DNA of 64,000 nucleotides from Viridibacillus sp050279675 (GCF_050279675.1 NZ_JBNNUK010000017.1:1-64000), one strand, 5' to 3'; shown: positions 1 through 9,430, counted from the stretch's first letter. Made by a program: numbers and translations. Notes: generated from the letters alone by a model not told the origin.

Positions 1-111
1 TGGGTATATCTGAAATCCATCCTTTAGGTATAAATCCAATTTCTAAGCTCAACAATAACCATCCTTTATAGAAATACTTCAAATCCATATTATATCATTT
101 CCATACGGCTA

Positions 112-190
112 TTGAACAAATCTCCCCCGTTAGTTCAATAAGAAAAAGGCTCTACTCCTAATTGAAGTAAAGCACCCGTTAGTTGAAGAA
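112..190. repeat. Two copies of a dispersed GTTAGTT palindromic repeat
   Basis: Copies at about 112-139 and 161-190 share the core CCCGTTAGTT(C/G)AA preceded by a TTGAA half-site, so each can fold as an imperfect hairpin. The same motif recurs at 854-881, 1430-1458, 2434-2463, 2491-2517, 2551-2576 and 13847-13867, always between genes. It looks like a small non-coding repeat family or terminator-like element. Its function is unknown. Confidence 0.7.
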
Positions 191-200
191 AGTAACCTAT

Positions 201-797
201 TTAATTTATAAATCGTATATGTTTTATTTGCGTTTTAATTCTGTCCAATCTTTTCTTGAATTTATTTCTGTTGTCATCGAGTAAATGAATGTCTAACATG
301 GATGCAATTGTTTCCACTACACTCTCAGTTGTCAATTTATCAGTTTCTATTCGATGTTTAAATATATCATTTGATAACCCTTGAATACATCTATCTATTT
401 GTTTTTCCCCCCATGAATTTTTTCTCTCACCCCTGCTTCGTAATCTCCTTTGTAATGTTCCCTTAGAAGCCCAAAGTACAAAATGATTGACTTTCACTCC
501 ATCATCCCTAAGTTTCCCTACAATTTCTTCAAAATACTGTGGATTTACTAAGGTCATTGGAACAATGATAACCCCGTCATATTCACTATCTATATATTTT
601 AAAGTAGTGTAATTTAACTCTCGCCAGATACTATAATCTTGGAAATCTCCTTTGTTAATTTCTTTGGGTATATTCCTGTTAATAAAAAAACCTATATTTT
701 CTGGATCATAGACAATGGAATTAGGAATCCTTCTTTTTAATTCGTATGAAGTCTGAGTTTTCCCAGAACCAAATGCCCCATTTATCCAAATAATCAT
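201..797 (-). CDS. TmrB-like P-loop ATP-binding protein
   Basis: The product starts with a P-loop (INGAFGSGKT, about residues 5-14 of the chosen start) followed by a YDPENIGFF-type segment, which matches the TmrB family. In Bacillus subtilis TmrB is a membrane-associated ATP-binding protein giving tunicamycin resistance. Small nucleotide/shikimate-kinase-like proteins share this fold, so the substrate here is unknown. An in-frame GTG lies at 806, but the GGGTG ribosome site sits about 7 bases before the ATG at 797, so I prefer 797 (198 residues). It stands alone between copies of the palindromic repeat, with no operon partner. The family call is good; a resistance role is inference. Confidence 0.75.
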   Translation of the reverse strand: MIIWINGAFGSGKTQTSYELKRRIPNSIVYDPENIGFFINRNIPKEINKGDFQDYSIWRELNYTTLKYIDSEYDGVIIVPMTLVNPQYFEEIVGKLRDDGVKVNHFVLWASKGTLQRRLRSRGERKNSWGEKQIDRCIQGLSNDIFKHRIETDKLTTESVVETIASMLDIHLLDDNRNKFKKRLDRIKTQIKHIRFIN

Positions 798-853
798 TAT
801 AATCACCCGTTTTCTATATTGTATAAGTTCACCTTATAAAACGTAATTTCCTT

Positions 854-881
854 CTTCAACTAACCTGCCACGTTAGTCGAA
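854..881. repeat. Dispersed GTTAGTT palindromic repeat, copy 3
   Basis: A TTCAACTAACCTG half and a CGTTAGTCGAA half face each other across CCA, forming an imperfect hairpin between two minus-strand genes. Confidence 0.65.
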
Positions 882-892
882 CAAAGCCTACA

Positions 893-1384
893 TTACCCCT
901 GACGTACTATTTTTTGAAACATTTGTGGTCGATGTTTTTCAAAACCTTCTATTAATTCTTTTCCGAAAATAGTTATAGTTTTTTCCCAAGGGTGTCCTAA
1001 ATATCCCCATTCAAAATCCTTATGAATAAAGAAGTAATAATCGCCATTTGGGAAAATCGGTACTGTCCATTCATCGAATTCGTTTTTTTGAAATTCTAGA
1101 TAGGGATTTATCCAATAACATTCATGCTGCCAATCTAATGCATACATATATTCATCTACTGACGTACATTCTTGAAAAGCAAGTAATGCTTTTTCTTCCA
1201 AGTCATCATAGGCATCCAAGCATTTATATTTGCCAAAGTAGAGTGAGATATCGTAGGTAATAAAAGGGGGTGGTACTTTAAAAGATGGGAAATTGGCTAT
1301 GCTTGGTTCAAACTTCAATTCGTCATATATTTTATTCCACACTTTTTCATCCTCTGTATTGGATAGTTCAAGCCAGTTTTTCAT
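893..1384 (-). CDS. DUF2716-like protein
   Basis: A 163-residue soluble protein rich in aromatic residues, with an N-terminal W-x-x-L...VW..I...L.F.PS pattern, an ISLYFG segment in the middle and a YYFFIHKDFEWGYLGHPWEKTITIFG segment in the C-terminal half. This pattern resembles the Bacillus DUF2716 family, whose function is not known. The GAAGGTGG ribosome site is 7 bases before the ATG at 1384; an in-frame GTG at 1396 lies inside that site and is rejected. It is a single gene bounded by two palindromic repeats. No catalytic motif is evident. Confidence 0.65.
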   Translation of the reverse strand: MKNWLELSNTEDEKVWNKIYDELKFEPSIANFPSFKVPPPFITYDISLYFGKYKCLDAYDDLEEKALLAFQECTSVDEYMYALDWQHECYWINPYLEFQKNEFDEWTVPIFPNGDYYFFIHKDFEWGYLGHPWEKTITIFGKELIEGFEKHRPQMFQKIVRQG

Positions 1385-1429
1385 TTGAATGACCACCTTC
1401 TTTAGTAGCGTCTATTATAACATTTCTTA

Positions 1430-1458
1430 TTGAACTAACCTGCCCCGTTAGTTCAATA
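1430..1458. repeat. Dispersed GTTAGTT palindromic repeat, copy 4
   Basis: This is the best-preserved copy: TTGAACTAAC and GTTAGTTCAA are perfect 10-base inverted arms separated by CTGCCCC. Confidence 0.75.
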
Positions 1459-1512
1459 TTCAAATTTGTTCACCATCTAAGTATACATAACAAAAATCAG
1501 GGGAATCTTTAG

Positions 1513-1692
1513 TTAACTTTAAAAATTGGAGGTATGGAAGATAGCGATTTAACCCGAAGAGGTACTAAAATTAAAGGCTCAATCAACGATTATACTGATT
1601 TAGATAAAGTTGGATTTGAAAACTATGCAATTGCCAATGAAACATTTGCTTCGCGAATTATTGGAGGTGTAATATATGAAGATCGTAATTAA
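1513..1692 (+). pseudogene. 3' remnant of a gene upstream of the DUF4030-like gene
   Basis: The frame is open from just after a TAG (1510-1512) to a TAA near 1690 and codes about 59 residues (…GGMEDSDLTRRGTK…GFENYAIANETF…). It has no well-spaced ribosome site: GGAGG lies directly against the ATG at 1534. It overlaps the start of the next gene by a few bases, as co-translated genes do. I read it as the surviving C-terminus of a longer operon partner whose 5' part has been lost. A real small ORF starting at 1534 is the alternative. Confidence 0.4.
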
Positions 1693-2329
1693 AAGATTAG
1701 GTATACTTCTTTTTTTAGTGACCAGTGGTGGATGGTTTATCCATCAGTTTCAAGTTCATGTTGAAGCCTCGACGAATCAGAAAGAGCAAGAGCTCAAATC
1801 AGAGAACAATAAGAAGGCTGCTCACGCTATAAGAACTAAGCTGAAAGAAGAAAATATTCCTTATAAAATCTCAATTGGTTTAAGTTTCAATGAAGAAAGA
1901 TTGGACGTAGGGATCGCAGGAAGACAAAGCTATATAGATGAAAATGAAAAAAATATCACAAAAGCTACTCAAGAGGCAATACGAAAAACAATTTATAAAG
2001 ATTATTCAGTCTATATCAATAAAAGTTTTACGTATTCCATTGAAACAGATAAACAATATAATGAATTAAATAAAGAAAAAATACGAAGATTACTTAAAGA
2101 CCAAGGTTATGAAAAAGTTCAAAGAGTTTTGAAAGAAATAGAACCCAATTTCGTAGGCTTAAGTATATTGACAAATATTCGTCCAAATGATGATACGAGT
2201 ATTAGTTATGGAAAAGAAATTGATAAAGAATTACGAAAGGTACTTGAAAAAGAAATTGAAACACTAAAAAAAGAAAATGTATTAGTAGAAATCCACATTT
2301 ATGACATAAGTGGAGAAAAGGTAATTTAA
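1676..2329 (+). CDS. DUF4030-like exported protein
   Basis: A 217-residue protein with a short basic N-terminus and a hydrophobic stretch (LGILLFLVTSGGWFIHQF, about residues 8-25), then a hydrophilic Lys/Glu-rich domain with two repeated halves, each carrying an I.I....S..YGKE/SYIDEN-type segment. It resembles the DUF4030 proteins of the Bacillus cereus group, which are thought to be membrane-anchored and face outward; their function is unknown. The GGAGG ribosome site (TTGGAGGTGTAAT) precedes the ATG at 1676 and lies inside the preceding gene remnant, suggesting former translational coupling. A strong double hairpin follows the stop. Confidence 0.6.
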   Translation: MKIVIKRLGILLFLVTSGGWFIHQFQVHVEASTNQKEQELKSENNKKAAHAIRTKLKEENIPYKISIGLSFNEERLDVGIAGRQSYIDENEKNITKATQEAIRKTIYKDYSVYINKSFTYSIETDKQYNELNKEKIRRLLKDQGYEKVQRVLKEIEPNFVGLSILTNIRPNDDTSISYGKEIDKELRKVLEKEIETLKKENVLVEIHIYDISGEKVI

Positions 2330-2334
2330 TTTTC

Positions 2335-2426
2335 CAACAGTATCTCCCATACACACGATTTAATTTGCACGGGAGATACTGTTGATATTTCCCTTTAAAA
2401 AAGACCACTTATTGGTCTTTTTATTT
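2335..2426 (+). terminator. Double hairpin after DUF4030-like gene
   Basis: Perfect 14-base arms (CAACAGTATCTCCC at 2335-2348 and its complement at 2371-2384) form one large stem. A second stem (AAAAAGACCA at 2397-2406 with TGGTCTTTTT at 2413-2422) is followed by TTATTTT and looks like a standard intrinsic terminator. Confidence 0.8.
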
Positions 2427-2433
2427 TGTACTT

Positions 2434-2576
2434 CTTCAATTAACCTGCCCCGTTAGTTGAATAAGAGCTGTCTGAACAGCTCAAAGATCTTTACTAAAGC
2501 ACCCGTTAGTTGAATATGAAAAGAACTACATACAGCAGCCTAATTCTCTTAAACTAATGCACCTGTTAATTCAATA
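2434..2576. repeat. Three clustered copies of the GTTAGTT palindromic repeat
   Basis: Copies lie at about 2434-2463 (TTCAATTAAC…GTTAGTTGAA), 2491-2517 and 2551-2576. The last is degenerate (GTTAATTCAATA). From 2577 to the IS end at 2847 I see no further gene or clear signal. Confidence 0.65.
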
Positions 2577-2875
2577 AGTACAATTAACTTACTACACAAT
2601 ATGGACTTAGAGTGCAAAAAAAGAGCTAGCACAATAAATGATGACCTACTGGCTTGGTTTTATAGTATTTGAACAAAACTAAATGAATTTTAATAATCCC
2701 GTCCCAAAAAAACAAGTGATATAATTCAAAACACGTTTTGTATATACCTCGCTAGTCTACATTTGAAGGTCAAGTGAATAGTTTATAAGGATATAGCATT
2801 TTCATCATGTTATTTTAAAGATATAAAAAAGCGTGCGGGTGTGTTGGGGACTGACCCCTGTATTTAAGACAGGGA

Positions 2876-3724
2876 TCAACCCATCAGTTGACGGTATTGT
2901 ACCGGCGACTGGTTGTTTAGTTTCGCTTGTATTCGGATATAGTTATAATACTTTATATAGTCTTTGACAGTTTGTACTACGATTGCAGTCGTAGTACTCC
3001 TTAAATTGTCTAAGTAGAACGTTTCAGACTTTAAGACAGAATGAAACGATTTGATAGGGGCATTATCAGCTGGCGTACCTTTATGGGACATGCTCATGAT
3101 AATGCCTTTTCCTTTAACAGCTTGTTGATATCGATAAGACGTGTACACCGAACCTTGATCACTATGCAGCGTACCCCTTTCGGGTAAAGTATCTAATTGA
3201 GATAATGTATTCAATACGAAATCAGTATCTTGGCAATCACCAATCGAATAGGCGATAATCTCCCCATTATATAAATCTTGAATACTTGAAAGATACAATT
3301 GTTTTTGACCAAATGGCAAGTAAGTAATATCGGTTACGAGTCTTTGTAAAGGTGCAGTTGCCTCGAAATTACGGTTCAATAAATTATCTGCAATGTGACA
3401 AGGTTGTCCATTTTTTTTACGTTTCTTTACTTTCACTCGACACTGCCAACCATATTTTTGCATTATGCGTTGCACGACTTTATGATTTACTCGTAGTTCT
3501 TGGCGTAAGAGTGCAGTAATTTTTCGATAACCATATCGAAATTTATGTTTACGACAAAGTTCACCAATACGTCGCTCAATTGATTGACGAGATTTTACAT
3601 CGGTAGATGCCTGTTTCCAACGATAGTAGGTAGATCGTGTAACTCCTATATGTGTACATATATCCTTCACACACATCGTTTCTTTTAAAGACTCCACTAA
3701 CTGTACAGCTACTTCTCCAACCAC
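2876..3724 (-). CDS. IS3-family transposase OrfB (DDE)
   Basis: A 282-residue catalytic subunit. An HTH_21-type region (RRIGELCRKHKFRYGYRKI, about residues 45-70) is followed by an rve integrase core with the DDE set: D in LVTDITYLPFG, D in HSDQGSVYTS and E in the segment PADNAPIKSFHSVLKSE. The last is usually NA.IESF, so the glutamate position reads IKSFHSVLKSE here and the catalytic E has to be assigned with care. The frame overlaps orfA by 16 bases, consistent with a -1 frameshift making the OrfAB transposase. Length is normal for the family. Confidence 0.9.
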   Translation of the reverse strand: MVGEVAVQLVESLKETMCVKDICTHIGVTRSTYYRWKQASTDVKSRQSIERRIGELCRKHKFRYGYRKITALLRQELRVNHKVVQRIMQKYGWQCRVKVKKRKKNGQPCHIADNLLNRNFEATAPLQRLVTDITYLPFGQKQLYLSSIQDLYNGEIIAYSIGDCQDTDFVLNTLSQLDTLPERGTLHSDQGSVYTSYRYQQAVKGKGIIMSMSHKGTPADNAPIKSFHSVLKSETFYLDNLRSTTTAIVVQTVKDYIKYYNYIRIQAKLNNQSPVQYRQLMG

Positions 3725-4026
3725 TTCCTCTCCAACTCTGCGTACTTTTTTAAAACCTCAATTTGTTGCTTCAAATAACGATTTTCCACTTCTAATTTTG
3801 TTTGTTTATTCTTATATTCAGGACCTTTATTAAAGGTATACTGTTTACCTACAGGCTGTTCAAATCGATGTATTTCTCCATTTTTAAACCAACGTAACCA
3901 TGTTTCCACTTGTGTTTTATTTCGTATATTTAATTCAATTAAAACTTGTTTCGTTGAAATACCAGATAATCGCATTTCAATAGCCTTCATTTTCACTTCG
4001 TATGGATAACTCACTCTTGTGCCCAT
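3709..4026 (-). CDS. IS3-family transposase OrfA (HTH)
   Basis: A 105-residue DNA-binding subunit with an N-terminal helix-turn-helix (YEVKMKAIEMRLSG…LNIRNKTQVETWLRWF) and a C-terminal leucine-zipper-like helix (LEVENRYLKQQIEVLKKYAELE) that would mediate multimerisation. It overlaps orfB by 16 bases in the -1 frame. The GGAGG ribosome site lies about 9 bases upstream of the ATG. Confidence 0.9.
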   Translation of the reverse strand: MGTRVSYPYEVKMKAIEMRLSGISTKQVLIELNIRNKTQVETWLRWFKNGEIHRFEQPVGKQYTFNKGPEYKNKQTKLEVENRYLKQQIEVLKKYAELERKWLEK

Positions 4027-4149
4027 AGAAAAAGCACCTCCTAATTGAAATTTAGGTATCTATACCCGAATTCAAACGAAGATGCTTTTTTTATTTGTCT
4101 ATACTTTTGGGGTCAGTCCCGTTATCTATTCTCACTCTTTTAAATTGAT

Positions 4150-5058
4150 TTAAGGTAGAAATTTATCGACGGTACGATTCGATACTTTCAAGTAGTGATC
4201 ATTTATTGTCTTAATTGATTTGTGACCTGTTTGTTTTGCAATTGTCGCTAAATCTGCTCCCCTTTCATGCATATCTGAGACTAATGTTTTGCGAAAATTG
4301 TATGCAGTAAAACCTGTCCATTTTTTTAAATCGTTCAAATAAGCTCTTGTTGAAATTTCTCTACTTATATATTTCTCGTGATTTCCATTAGAAAGGATAC
4401 TACCAATTAAATAATCTTTAGGATGCAAGTTGTATTTTTTTATATACTCCTGAATCGCCATAACAGTATCTAGAGTCAGCCTTTTTTCTTCATATATCTT
4501 CTGCTTCTTCAAGTAAACATTCACTGATAAATTATCTAAATCAAAGTCTTTTATTTGTATACGAACCATTTCACTCGGGCGGTTACCTGTAATTAGATTA
4601 ACTAAGCATATAGCTTTTGCACGTAAACTAAGTTTATTTATCTTCTTCATTAATTCATCCATAGGTAATGCTTTTTTTCCTTTTCGAATAGTTTGCTTAC
4701 TATATTCTTCTTGTTTAAACAAACTTCTTAGATACTTTATTTCACGCTTAAAATCATCATCATTTTGAAAAACATTTTGAGTTTCTACTATTATATAGCG
4801 TTTTAATGCGCAGATGCGTTTTTCGAATGTGCTGCTCTTAATACGCTGCTCCTTAATACAATAGTCTAAAAAATCATACATAGACTCTTTTGATGTAGTT
4901 TGATCAGTGGTAACAAGATATTTTTGATACGCTCGAATATCACTTTGATAAGCTGAAGGTATTTCGTTTTCAAAAGCGATAATTTCTTGTTGACGATCTT
5001 GGTGGCGTTTTCGATTTAAAAATGCACTTTGATGTATTACGTTATTTTGAGATGACAT
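4150..5058 (-). CDS. Tyrosine recombinase (phage-integrase family)
   Basis: A 302-residue protein with an N-terminal SAM-like DNA-binding domain (to about residue 120) and a C-terminal catalytic domain. Visible active-site elements are the first arginine in TGNRPSEM, the box II arginine in YNFRKTLVSD, TGHKS, and the tyrosine in NDHYLKV. Box II has Tyr where most members have His (YNFR for HxxR), a change some active recombinases tolerate. The AAGGAG site is 9 bases before the ATG at 5058; an upstream in-frame ATG at 5076 precedes that site and is rejected. It lies directly beside the first IS, just outside its end, and may be the integrase of a lost element. Confidence 0.85.
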   Translation of the reverse strand: MSSQNNVIHQSAFLNRKRHQDRQQEIIAFENEIPSAYQSDIRAYQKYLVTTDQTTSKESMYDFLDYCIKEQRIKSSTFEKRICALKRYIIVETQNVFQNDDDFKREIKYLRSLFKQEEYSKQTIRKGKKALPMDELMKKINKLSLRAKAICLVNLITGNRPSEMVRIQIKDFDLDNLSVNVYLKKQKIYEEKRLTLDTVMAIQEYIKKYNLHPKDYLIGSILSNGNHEKYISREISTRAYLNDLKKWTGFTAYNFRKTLVSDMHERGADLATIAKQTGHKSIKTINDHYLKVSNRTVDKFLP

Positions 5059-5569
5059 ATTTTCACGCTCCTTCATCTAAATCCCTTTTATCGCAATATG
5101 GACAAGTATGTAATTAAATATTGTTATCTTTTTTAATAGTTTAACATTTTACATTCCAAATTAATACCAGTTCTTAAAACATACCATTCTCGGAACTAGT
5201 AAAATTCTTTACGAAAACTTAATCATAATAGTTAATTATTTTAATAGCTATAAAGGGCATAAAATTTTAATACTTTCTCGATTTCTATAAAAGGATAAAT
5301 AAAACACTTTTAATTATAGGTTTGAATAATTTCATAAATTTGTATGTTTCTGAAACACTCTGAGATGAATCGAGAATGGAGATAATGGGTAATGATAAAA
5401 CTAGAATAGGTTCATCCGTACGCTTAGGTTTTGCTTAGCATATGTTTTCGTTAAAATGTGGGAGTGACCCGACTTCTATAAAAATACAAAAACACAAGTA
5501 TATTTTTATTAATTTAAGTGTAATTGTCCCACTAACCACAGTAAACGTTAAATTTATAATAGAAAAAAC
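5059..5569. other. Non-coding stretch, no gene seen
   Basis: About 510 bases of AT-rich sequence between the tyrosine recombinase and the SIR2 terminator. No plausible ORF with a ribosome site was found on either strand, and no clear repeat. An attachment site for the adjacent recombinase could lie here but cannot be identified by eye. Confidence 0.5.
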
Positions 5570-5605
5570 CCAGACATTTTGAAAAAATTTGATCAAAATG
5601 TCTGG
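5570..5605 (-). terminator. Terminator of the SIR2 gene
   Basis: Perfect 12-base arms CCAGACATTTTG and CAAAATGTCTGG; on the minus strand the stem is followed by GGTTTTTTCT. Confidence 0.85.
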
Positions 5606-5668
5606 ATAAATTAAATTTAGAAATTATTAATAAAAAGGTCAGTTTTATAAAAATTTAGATAATAATGT

Positions 5669-8600
5669 TTAATTTCCAATCAGCAAGTCTCTATATTTTC
5701 TTATCTCTGGTAAACGATGATTTTTTATAAATTCATCCCACTCATCAAAATTCTCTTTAGTACTTAATGTTTGATTTTGATATAGATAAACTGCGAGTGC
5801 CACAACACTTGATAATACTTCAAAATTTTTCAATGTAGAAATTATTATTTTTTCTTTTTTTATCAAGCTTATGAAATCATTTAAAAACTCTAGTAATAAC
5901 TTACATTCATTTTCACTAAAAATAGAAGGAATATTTTTCATACAATATTTTAGAGTATCTGCAGCATTTTTAAAAATTTCATCAGAGCCATAATGTAGCA
6001 TATTAAATAATTCTTTCTTCAAAGCATCACCATCGCCTAATATCTCTTTACTATTTATTAATACTAAATAATCATAAGTACAATGTGTAGCTACGTCCAC
6101 TTTAGACTGATCTTTTGATTTTAAACAGTTCACTATATCCATTAAAGAATAATTAGTAGGTATTTTTAAACGTTCAAAACTTGGGAACAAATATAAAGAT
6201 AAATCAGGCCTACTCTCATCAATTTTATTAAAAATCTCTTTTATTTTTTCTATATCTCTATCGTCTAAAGCATCTATTGGAACCACAGATAGGATATTAT
6301 TTTTCAAACCAAGAACTGCTGTTTTTAAATAGTCTCGTACATACAAGAAACCATTATCCTCTTTGATATCTCGAAGTAATCCCTTTTCTTGACTATCCCA
6401 CCACTTATAAAATTTATTAAGCCACTCTTTATAAAATCGACTATCAGGTATTTTTCTTTTTTGCTTTCCAATATAATCTGGGAATATCCCGTATAGCTCA
6501 TTATAGTAATCATATACCGCTACATTACTGGAAAGCGTAAATCCTTTAAACCCTTTATTATAATTATAAAACGTAGGAATTTCTTTAGATAAAAAGAACT
6601 CTATACCATTCTCACTAATTTCAGACTTTGAGTTAATTATTTTATCGAATACAGCATTAAATATAAAATCGCTAATTCCTTGTTCACTATTCTTTTTTAA
6701 TTCTTTTATTACTTCGATGAATTCATTTCTAATTGTTTCAGAAAGACTCTTAGTTTCTTCAAGGAAAGTCATTCTAATCAATGCACTTTCTTTTTTACTT
6801 CTATCTACACCTTCTTTAATATATCTAAGCATTTCTAAAATTTTATTCTCAGAAATCACCAAATTACAAATATCTTTTCTTTTAGAAAAAGGGACTAATA
6901 AAGGCTCAAAAAATTCATGCATATAAAGACTTTTATCAGTATTCCATTGACTAAATATATTTGATTCAATTAATTGTTCACAAAATAATTTTTGCTCTTC
7001 TTTATTCTTATCAAACATTAACCTTTCAATTAAATTCTCTAAAATATTTTTCACATTATCTTTAAAATTATCTTCATTATTTATAAAACTAATAATCTTT
7101 AAATCTATATCTTGCTTTGTTTCTTGAGATAAAGCGAAATAGATACGTGAAATTATTTCTAGTGCAACATCTACATTGATAATTGAAGTAGTTTCCTGTT
7201 TGATAGTATCCTTTAGCATCTCCACAAGAATTTTTAAATTATTTTCATCTAATTTATAAACGAACTCCCTTGAAAAAAATTCATCCATTTTCTTTACAGT
7301 TACATGTTGTATTCTCTTAATTTGAGAATACAGTGGATATTGAATTTCCAAGTTTTTTAAAGATAGTTCATATTGGAATCTATCACTTATTGTAAGATTA
7401 AATAATTCTTCAATTTGTAAAATAGCATATGAATCTAAAAGCTCTTGTTTAAAATAGTCCCCCATACTTGAAGAAATTTTACCTTTTCCTGGATCAAATC
7501 CTGGTGTTTCTTTAGTCCCCAATGTATACTCATATTTTTTTACCGAGATTAACATATTATAGAATTCTTTACCAACATTACAATTTTTTAAGTTTAAATT
7601 TCTAAGTCTATCATAACCATAGTCCCTCTCATTATTAATTTTCTTTAAAAGACTTAGAGCAATACTTTCTAAAGATAACAATCGATATTCATCACTCTGT
7701 ATCGCTAATAAATTTCTAATAGTTTGTAGATATTCTTCAAGAATTTCTTTTGCTGCCTCTTTTCTAGAAATTTTTATAAGTATAGCTGCTTTTTTTATTC
7801 CCCATTCTATTTCCTTTTCTCCAACCTGCCATACATTTAATTTCTCTTCAACTTTATCTATGTTATTAAAAGCTAAATTAAAAAGTAACTCTTCATGAAT
7901 AATTCTATGGCGGTGTAGTTTTTTAGACTCTGTATTTTCTAATAAATCCTTATATTTATAAAATTCTTCTTTATTACAATCTAATCTAGCTTCTTTTAAT
8001 AAAACTAATAAAATATTATTAAAATTATTATCTAAATCATTTCCTATTTCTTCAATCAAATCTTTCAATTTTTTATGAGTTTCGGATACCAAAGGTATAT
8101 AAAACTGATCATAGCACCAAAGCAACTCGTTTAAGTATTTAAAATCTGTTCCATTCTTTAAAGTGGCAATGCTATTAATTTTCTTATTTGCAAAGAATCT
8201 AATACTTTCAGCATTGGAGCGTCTAATGTCATCTGGCATAACTACCCATCCTGGGAAACTCTCTCTGTTATACTGTAAATCTTCTAAACTTAATTTAATC
8301 TTTCTATATGCTTTATAAGGCCATTTAGTCTTCTCTTCTCTATTTTTATAAGAGAGGAATTCAAATAAATCTGTGAACATTTCTTTATACGGATTTTTTT
8401 CTAATGAATATATTTCCTCAAAATCAATTAATGTAACTCCTATGGACTTCAAGTATCCTTGTCGACTTCTTTGACCATATCCAATCATATATATTTTAGG
8501 CATCTGGTCACCTAAATTATTTCTAACCCAAGTCGTCCATCTTTCAAAATTCGGATCATCGCCAGAGAAACCTACTAACACAAACGTAGTTTCCATAATT

Positions 8601-9211
8601 GATTGCTGAACCATATTAACAAATGGACTAAACCGTTTAGGATAACTTTCATAATCATTTTCAGTAAAAATAAACGGTCTATTAGATGGAAAACTGCCGT
8701 GTAATTTTATAATTCTAGGCGAAGTTGAATTTGGTATATCATTTACATCATAAATAACTTGATAGTTACGCTCATATACATTTCTTTTAGCACGTTCTAA
8801 TAAAGTATCATAATTTGTAGTATAAATATCTGCCCAAGGAAGATTTAGCAATTTATAATGCAATGAATCCGGCTCATAATTATCATCAGGTATAGCCTCT
8901 TTCAATACCTCATCTAGACTTGCTCTTCCATATTCCTCTTCATATAGTTGTCCTATTTCAAGAACATCTTTATATTCAATATCTAAATGATGATTAAGAT
9001 TTTCCGTTAACATTTTCTTTAAATCATTCCAAAGAGCTATTCCTGAAAAATTTTCTTCAATTTTATTAGCATTCAAGCTATATCCTGCACCTACCATTAC
9101 CGAAACACGACTTTTTCCATCTTTAGACCACAAATTATCTCTAATTACTTTTAAGTGAGGATACATGGTTAATTTTTCTTGAAAAAACTCATCAATATTT
9201 TTAATACTCAA
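5669..9211 (-). CDS. SIR2-domain protein, defence-associated sirtuin-like
   Basis: A 1180-residue protein with an N-terminal SIR2_2 domain (about residues 20-290) and a long C-terminal part of about 890 residues predicted to be helical, with no recognised enzyme motif. SIR2 landmarks are GAGYS (41-45), TTNYD (131-135, with N133 and D135), LHGSF (170-174, with H171) and GFSGDDPNF (214-222). In defence sirtuins such as DSR1/DSR2 and in ThsA this domain cleaves NAD+ to stop phage spread, and the long helical C-terminus acts as sensor. That role is inferred here from architecture. The start appears to be TTG (9209-9211) behind AAAGG at a long 12-base spacing; the next Met is residue 16. It is a single gene with its own terminator. 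Confidence 0.8.
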   Translation of the reverse strand: MSIKNIDEFFQEKLTMYPHLKVIRDNLWSKDGKSRVSVMVGAGYSLNANKIEENFSGIALWNDLKKMLTENLNHHLDIEYKDVLEIGQLYEEEYGRASLDEVLKEAIPDDNYEPDSLHYKLLNLPWADIYTTNYDTLLERAKRNVYERNYQVIYDVNDIPNSTSPRIIKLHGSFPSNRPFIFTENDYESYPKRFSPFVNMVQQSIMETTFVLVGFSGDDPNFERWTTWVRNNLGDQMPKIYMIGYGQRSRQGYLKSIGVTLIDFEEIYSLEKNPYKEMFTDLFEFLSYKNREEKTKWPYKAYRKIKLSLEDLQYNRESFPGWVVMPDDIRRSNAESIRFFANKKINSIATLKNGTDFKYLNELLWCYDQFYIPLVSETHKKLKDLIEEIGNDLDNNFNNILLVLLKEARLDCNKEEFYKYKDLLENTESKKLHRHRIIHEELLFNLAFNNIDKVEEKLNVWQVGEKEIEWGIKKAAILIKISRKEAAKEILEEYLQTIRNLLAIQSDEYRLLSLESIALSLLKKINNERDYGYDRLRNLNLKNCNVGKEFYNMLISVKKYEYTLGTKETPGFDPGKGKISSSMGDYFKQELLDSYAILQIEELFNLTISDRFQYELSLKNLEIQYPLYSQIKRIQHVTVKKMDEFFSREFVYKLDENNLKILVEMLKDTIKQETTSIINVDVALEIISRIYFALSQETKQDIDLKIISFINNEDNFKDNVKNILENLIERLMFDKNKEEQKLFCEQLIESNIFSQWNTDKSLYMHEFFEPLLVPFSKRKDICNLVISENKILEMLRYIKEGVDRSKKESALIRMTFLEETKSLSETIRNEFIEVIKELKKNSEQGISDFIFNAVFDKIINSKSEISENGIEFFLSKEIPTFYNYNKGFKGFTLSSNVAVYDYYNELYGIFPDYIGKQKRKIPDSRFYKEWLNKFYKWWDSQEKGLLRDIKEDNGFLYVRDYLKTAVLGLKNNILSVVPIDALDDRDIEKIKEIFNKIDESRPDLSLYLFPSFERLKIPTNYSLMDIVNCLKSKDQSKVDVATHCTYDYLVLINSKEILGDGDALKKELFNMLHYGSDEIFKNAADTLKYCMKNIPSIFSENECKLLLEFLNDFISLIKKEKIIISTLKNFEVLSSVVALAVYLYQNQTLSTKENFDEWDEFIKNHRLPEIRKYRDLLIGN

Positions 9212-9430
9212 TTATTACTCAACCTTTCTCAATAAAAAAAATATATATTTTCACTAAATTAACTTTTCAAACAATAATTTAGCCCTATGTTCAGCAATTT
9301 TCTTTCCATACTTTAACTTTAAGAAATTTATTTATTAAATGCAATCTTTCTTTATCCCGTGTACCATGGTTATCATTTAATCCACTTAAAATTAATTGAA
9401 AACAATACTTTTGGAGTCAGTATAGATGTA
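9212..9430. other. Promoter-bearing gap upstream of the SIR2 gene
   Basis: Very AT-rich and without ORFs. It must hold the SIR2 promoter on the minus strand, but no convincing -35/-10 pair stands out. It ends at the second IS. Confidence 0.4.

Larger units (their letters stand above)
2847..4120 (-). mobile_element. IS3-family insertion sequence, apparently intact
   Basis: The element is bounded by inverted ends GGGACTGACCCC (2847-2858) and GGGGTCAGTCCC (4109-4120). It carries two overlapping transposase frames on the minus strand in the usual IS3 order. Both frames are full length. Flanking bases show no unambiguous target duplication, so the outer border could be off by one to three bases. 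By OrfA type it is closest to the IS150-like branch (inference). Confidence 0.85.

Noticed and set aside
1048..1260. Plus-strand open frame opposite the DUF2716-like gene
   Set aside because: No ribosome site and no recognisable composition; it lies fully opposite a better-supported gene.
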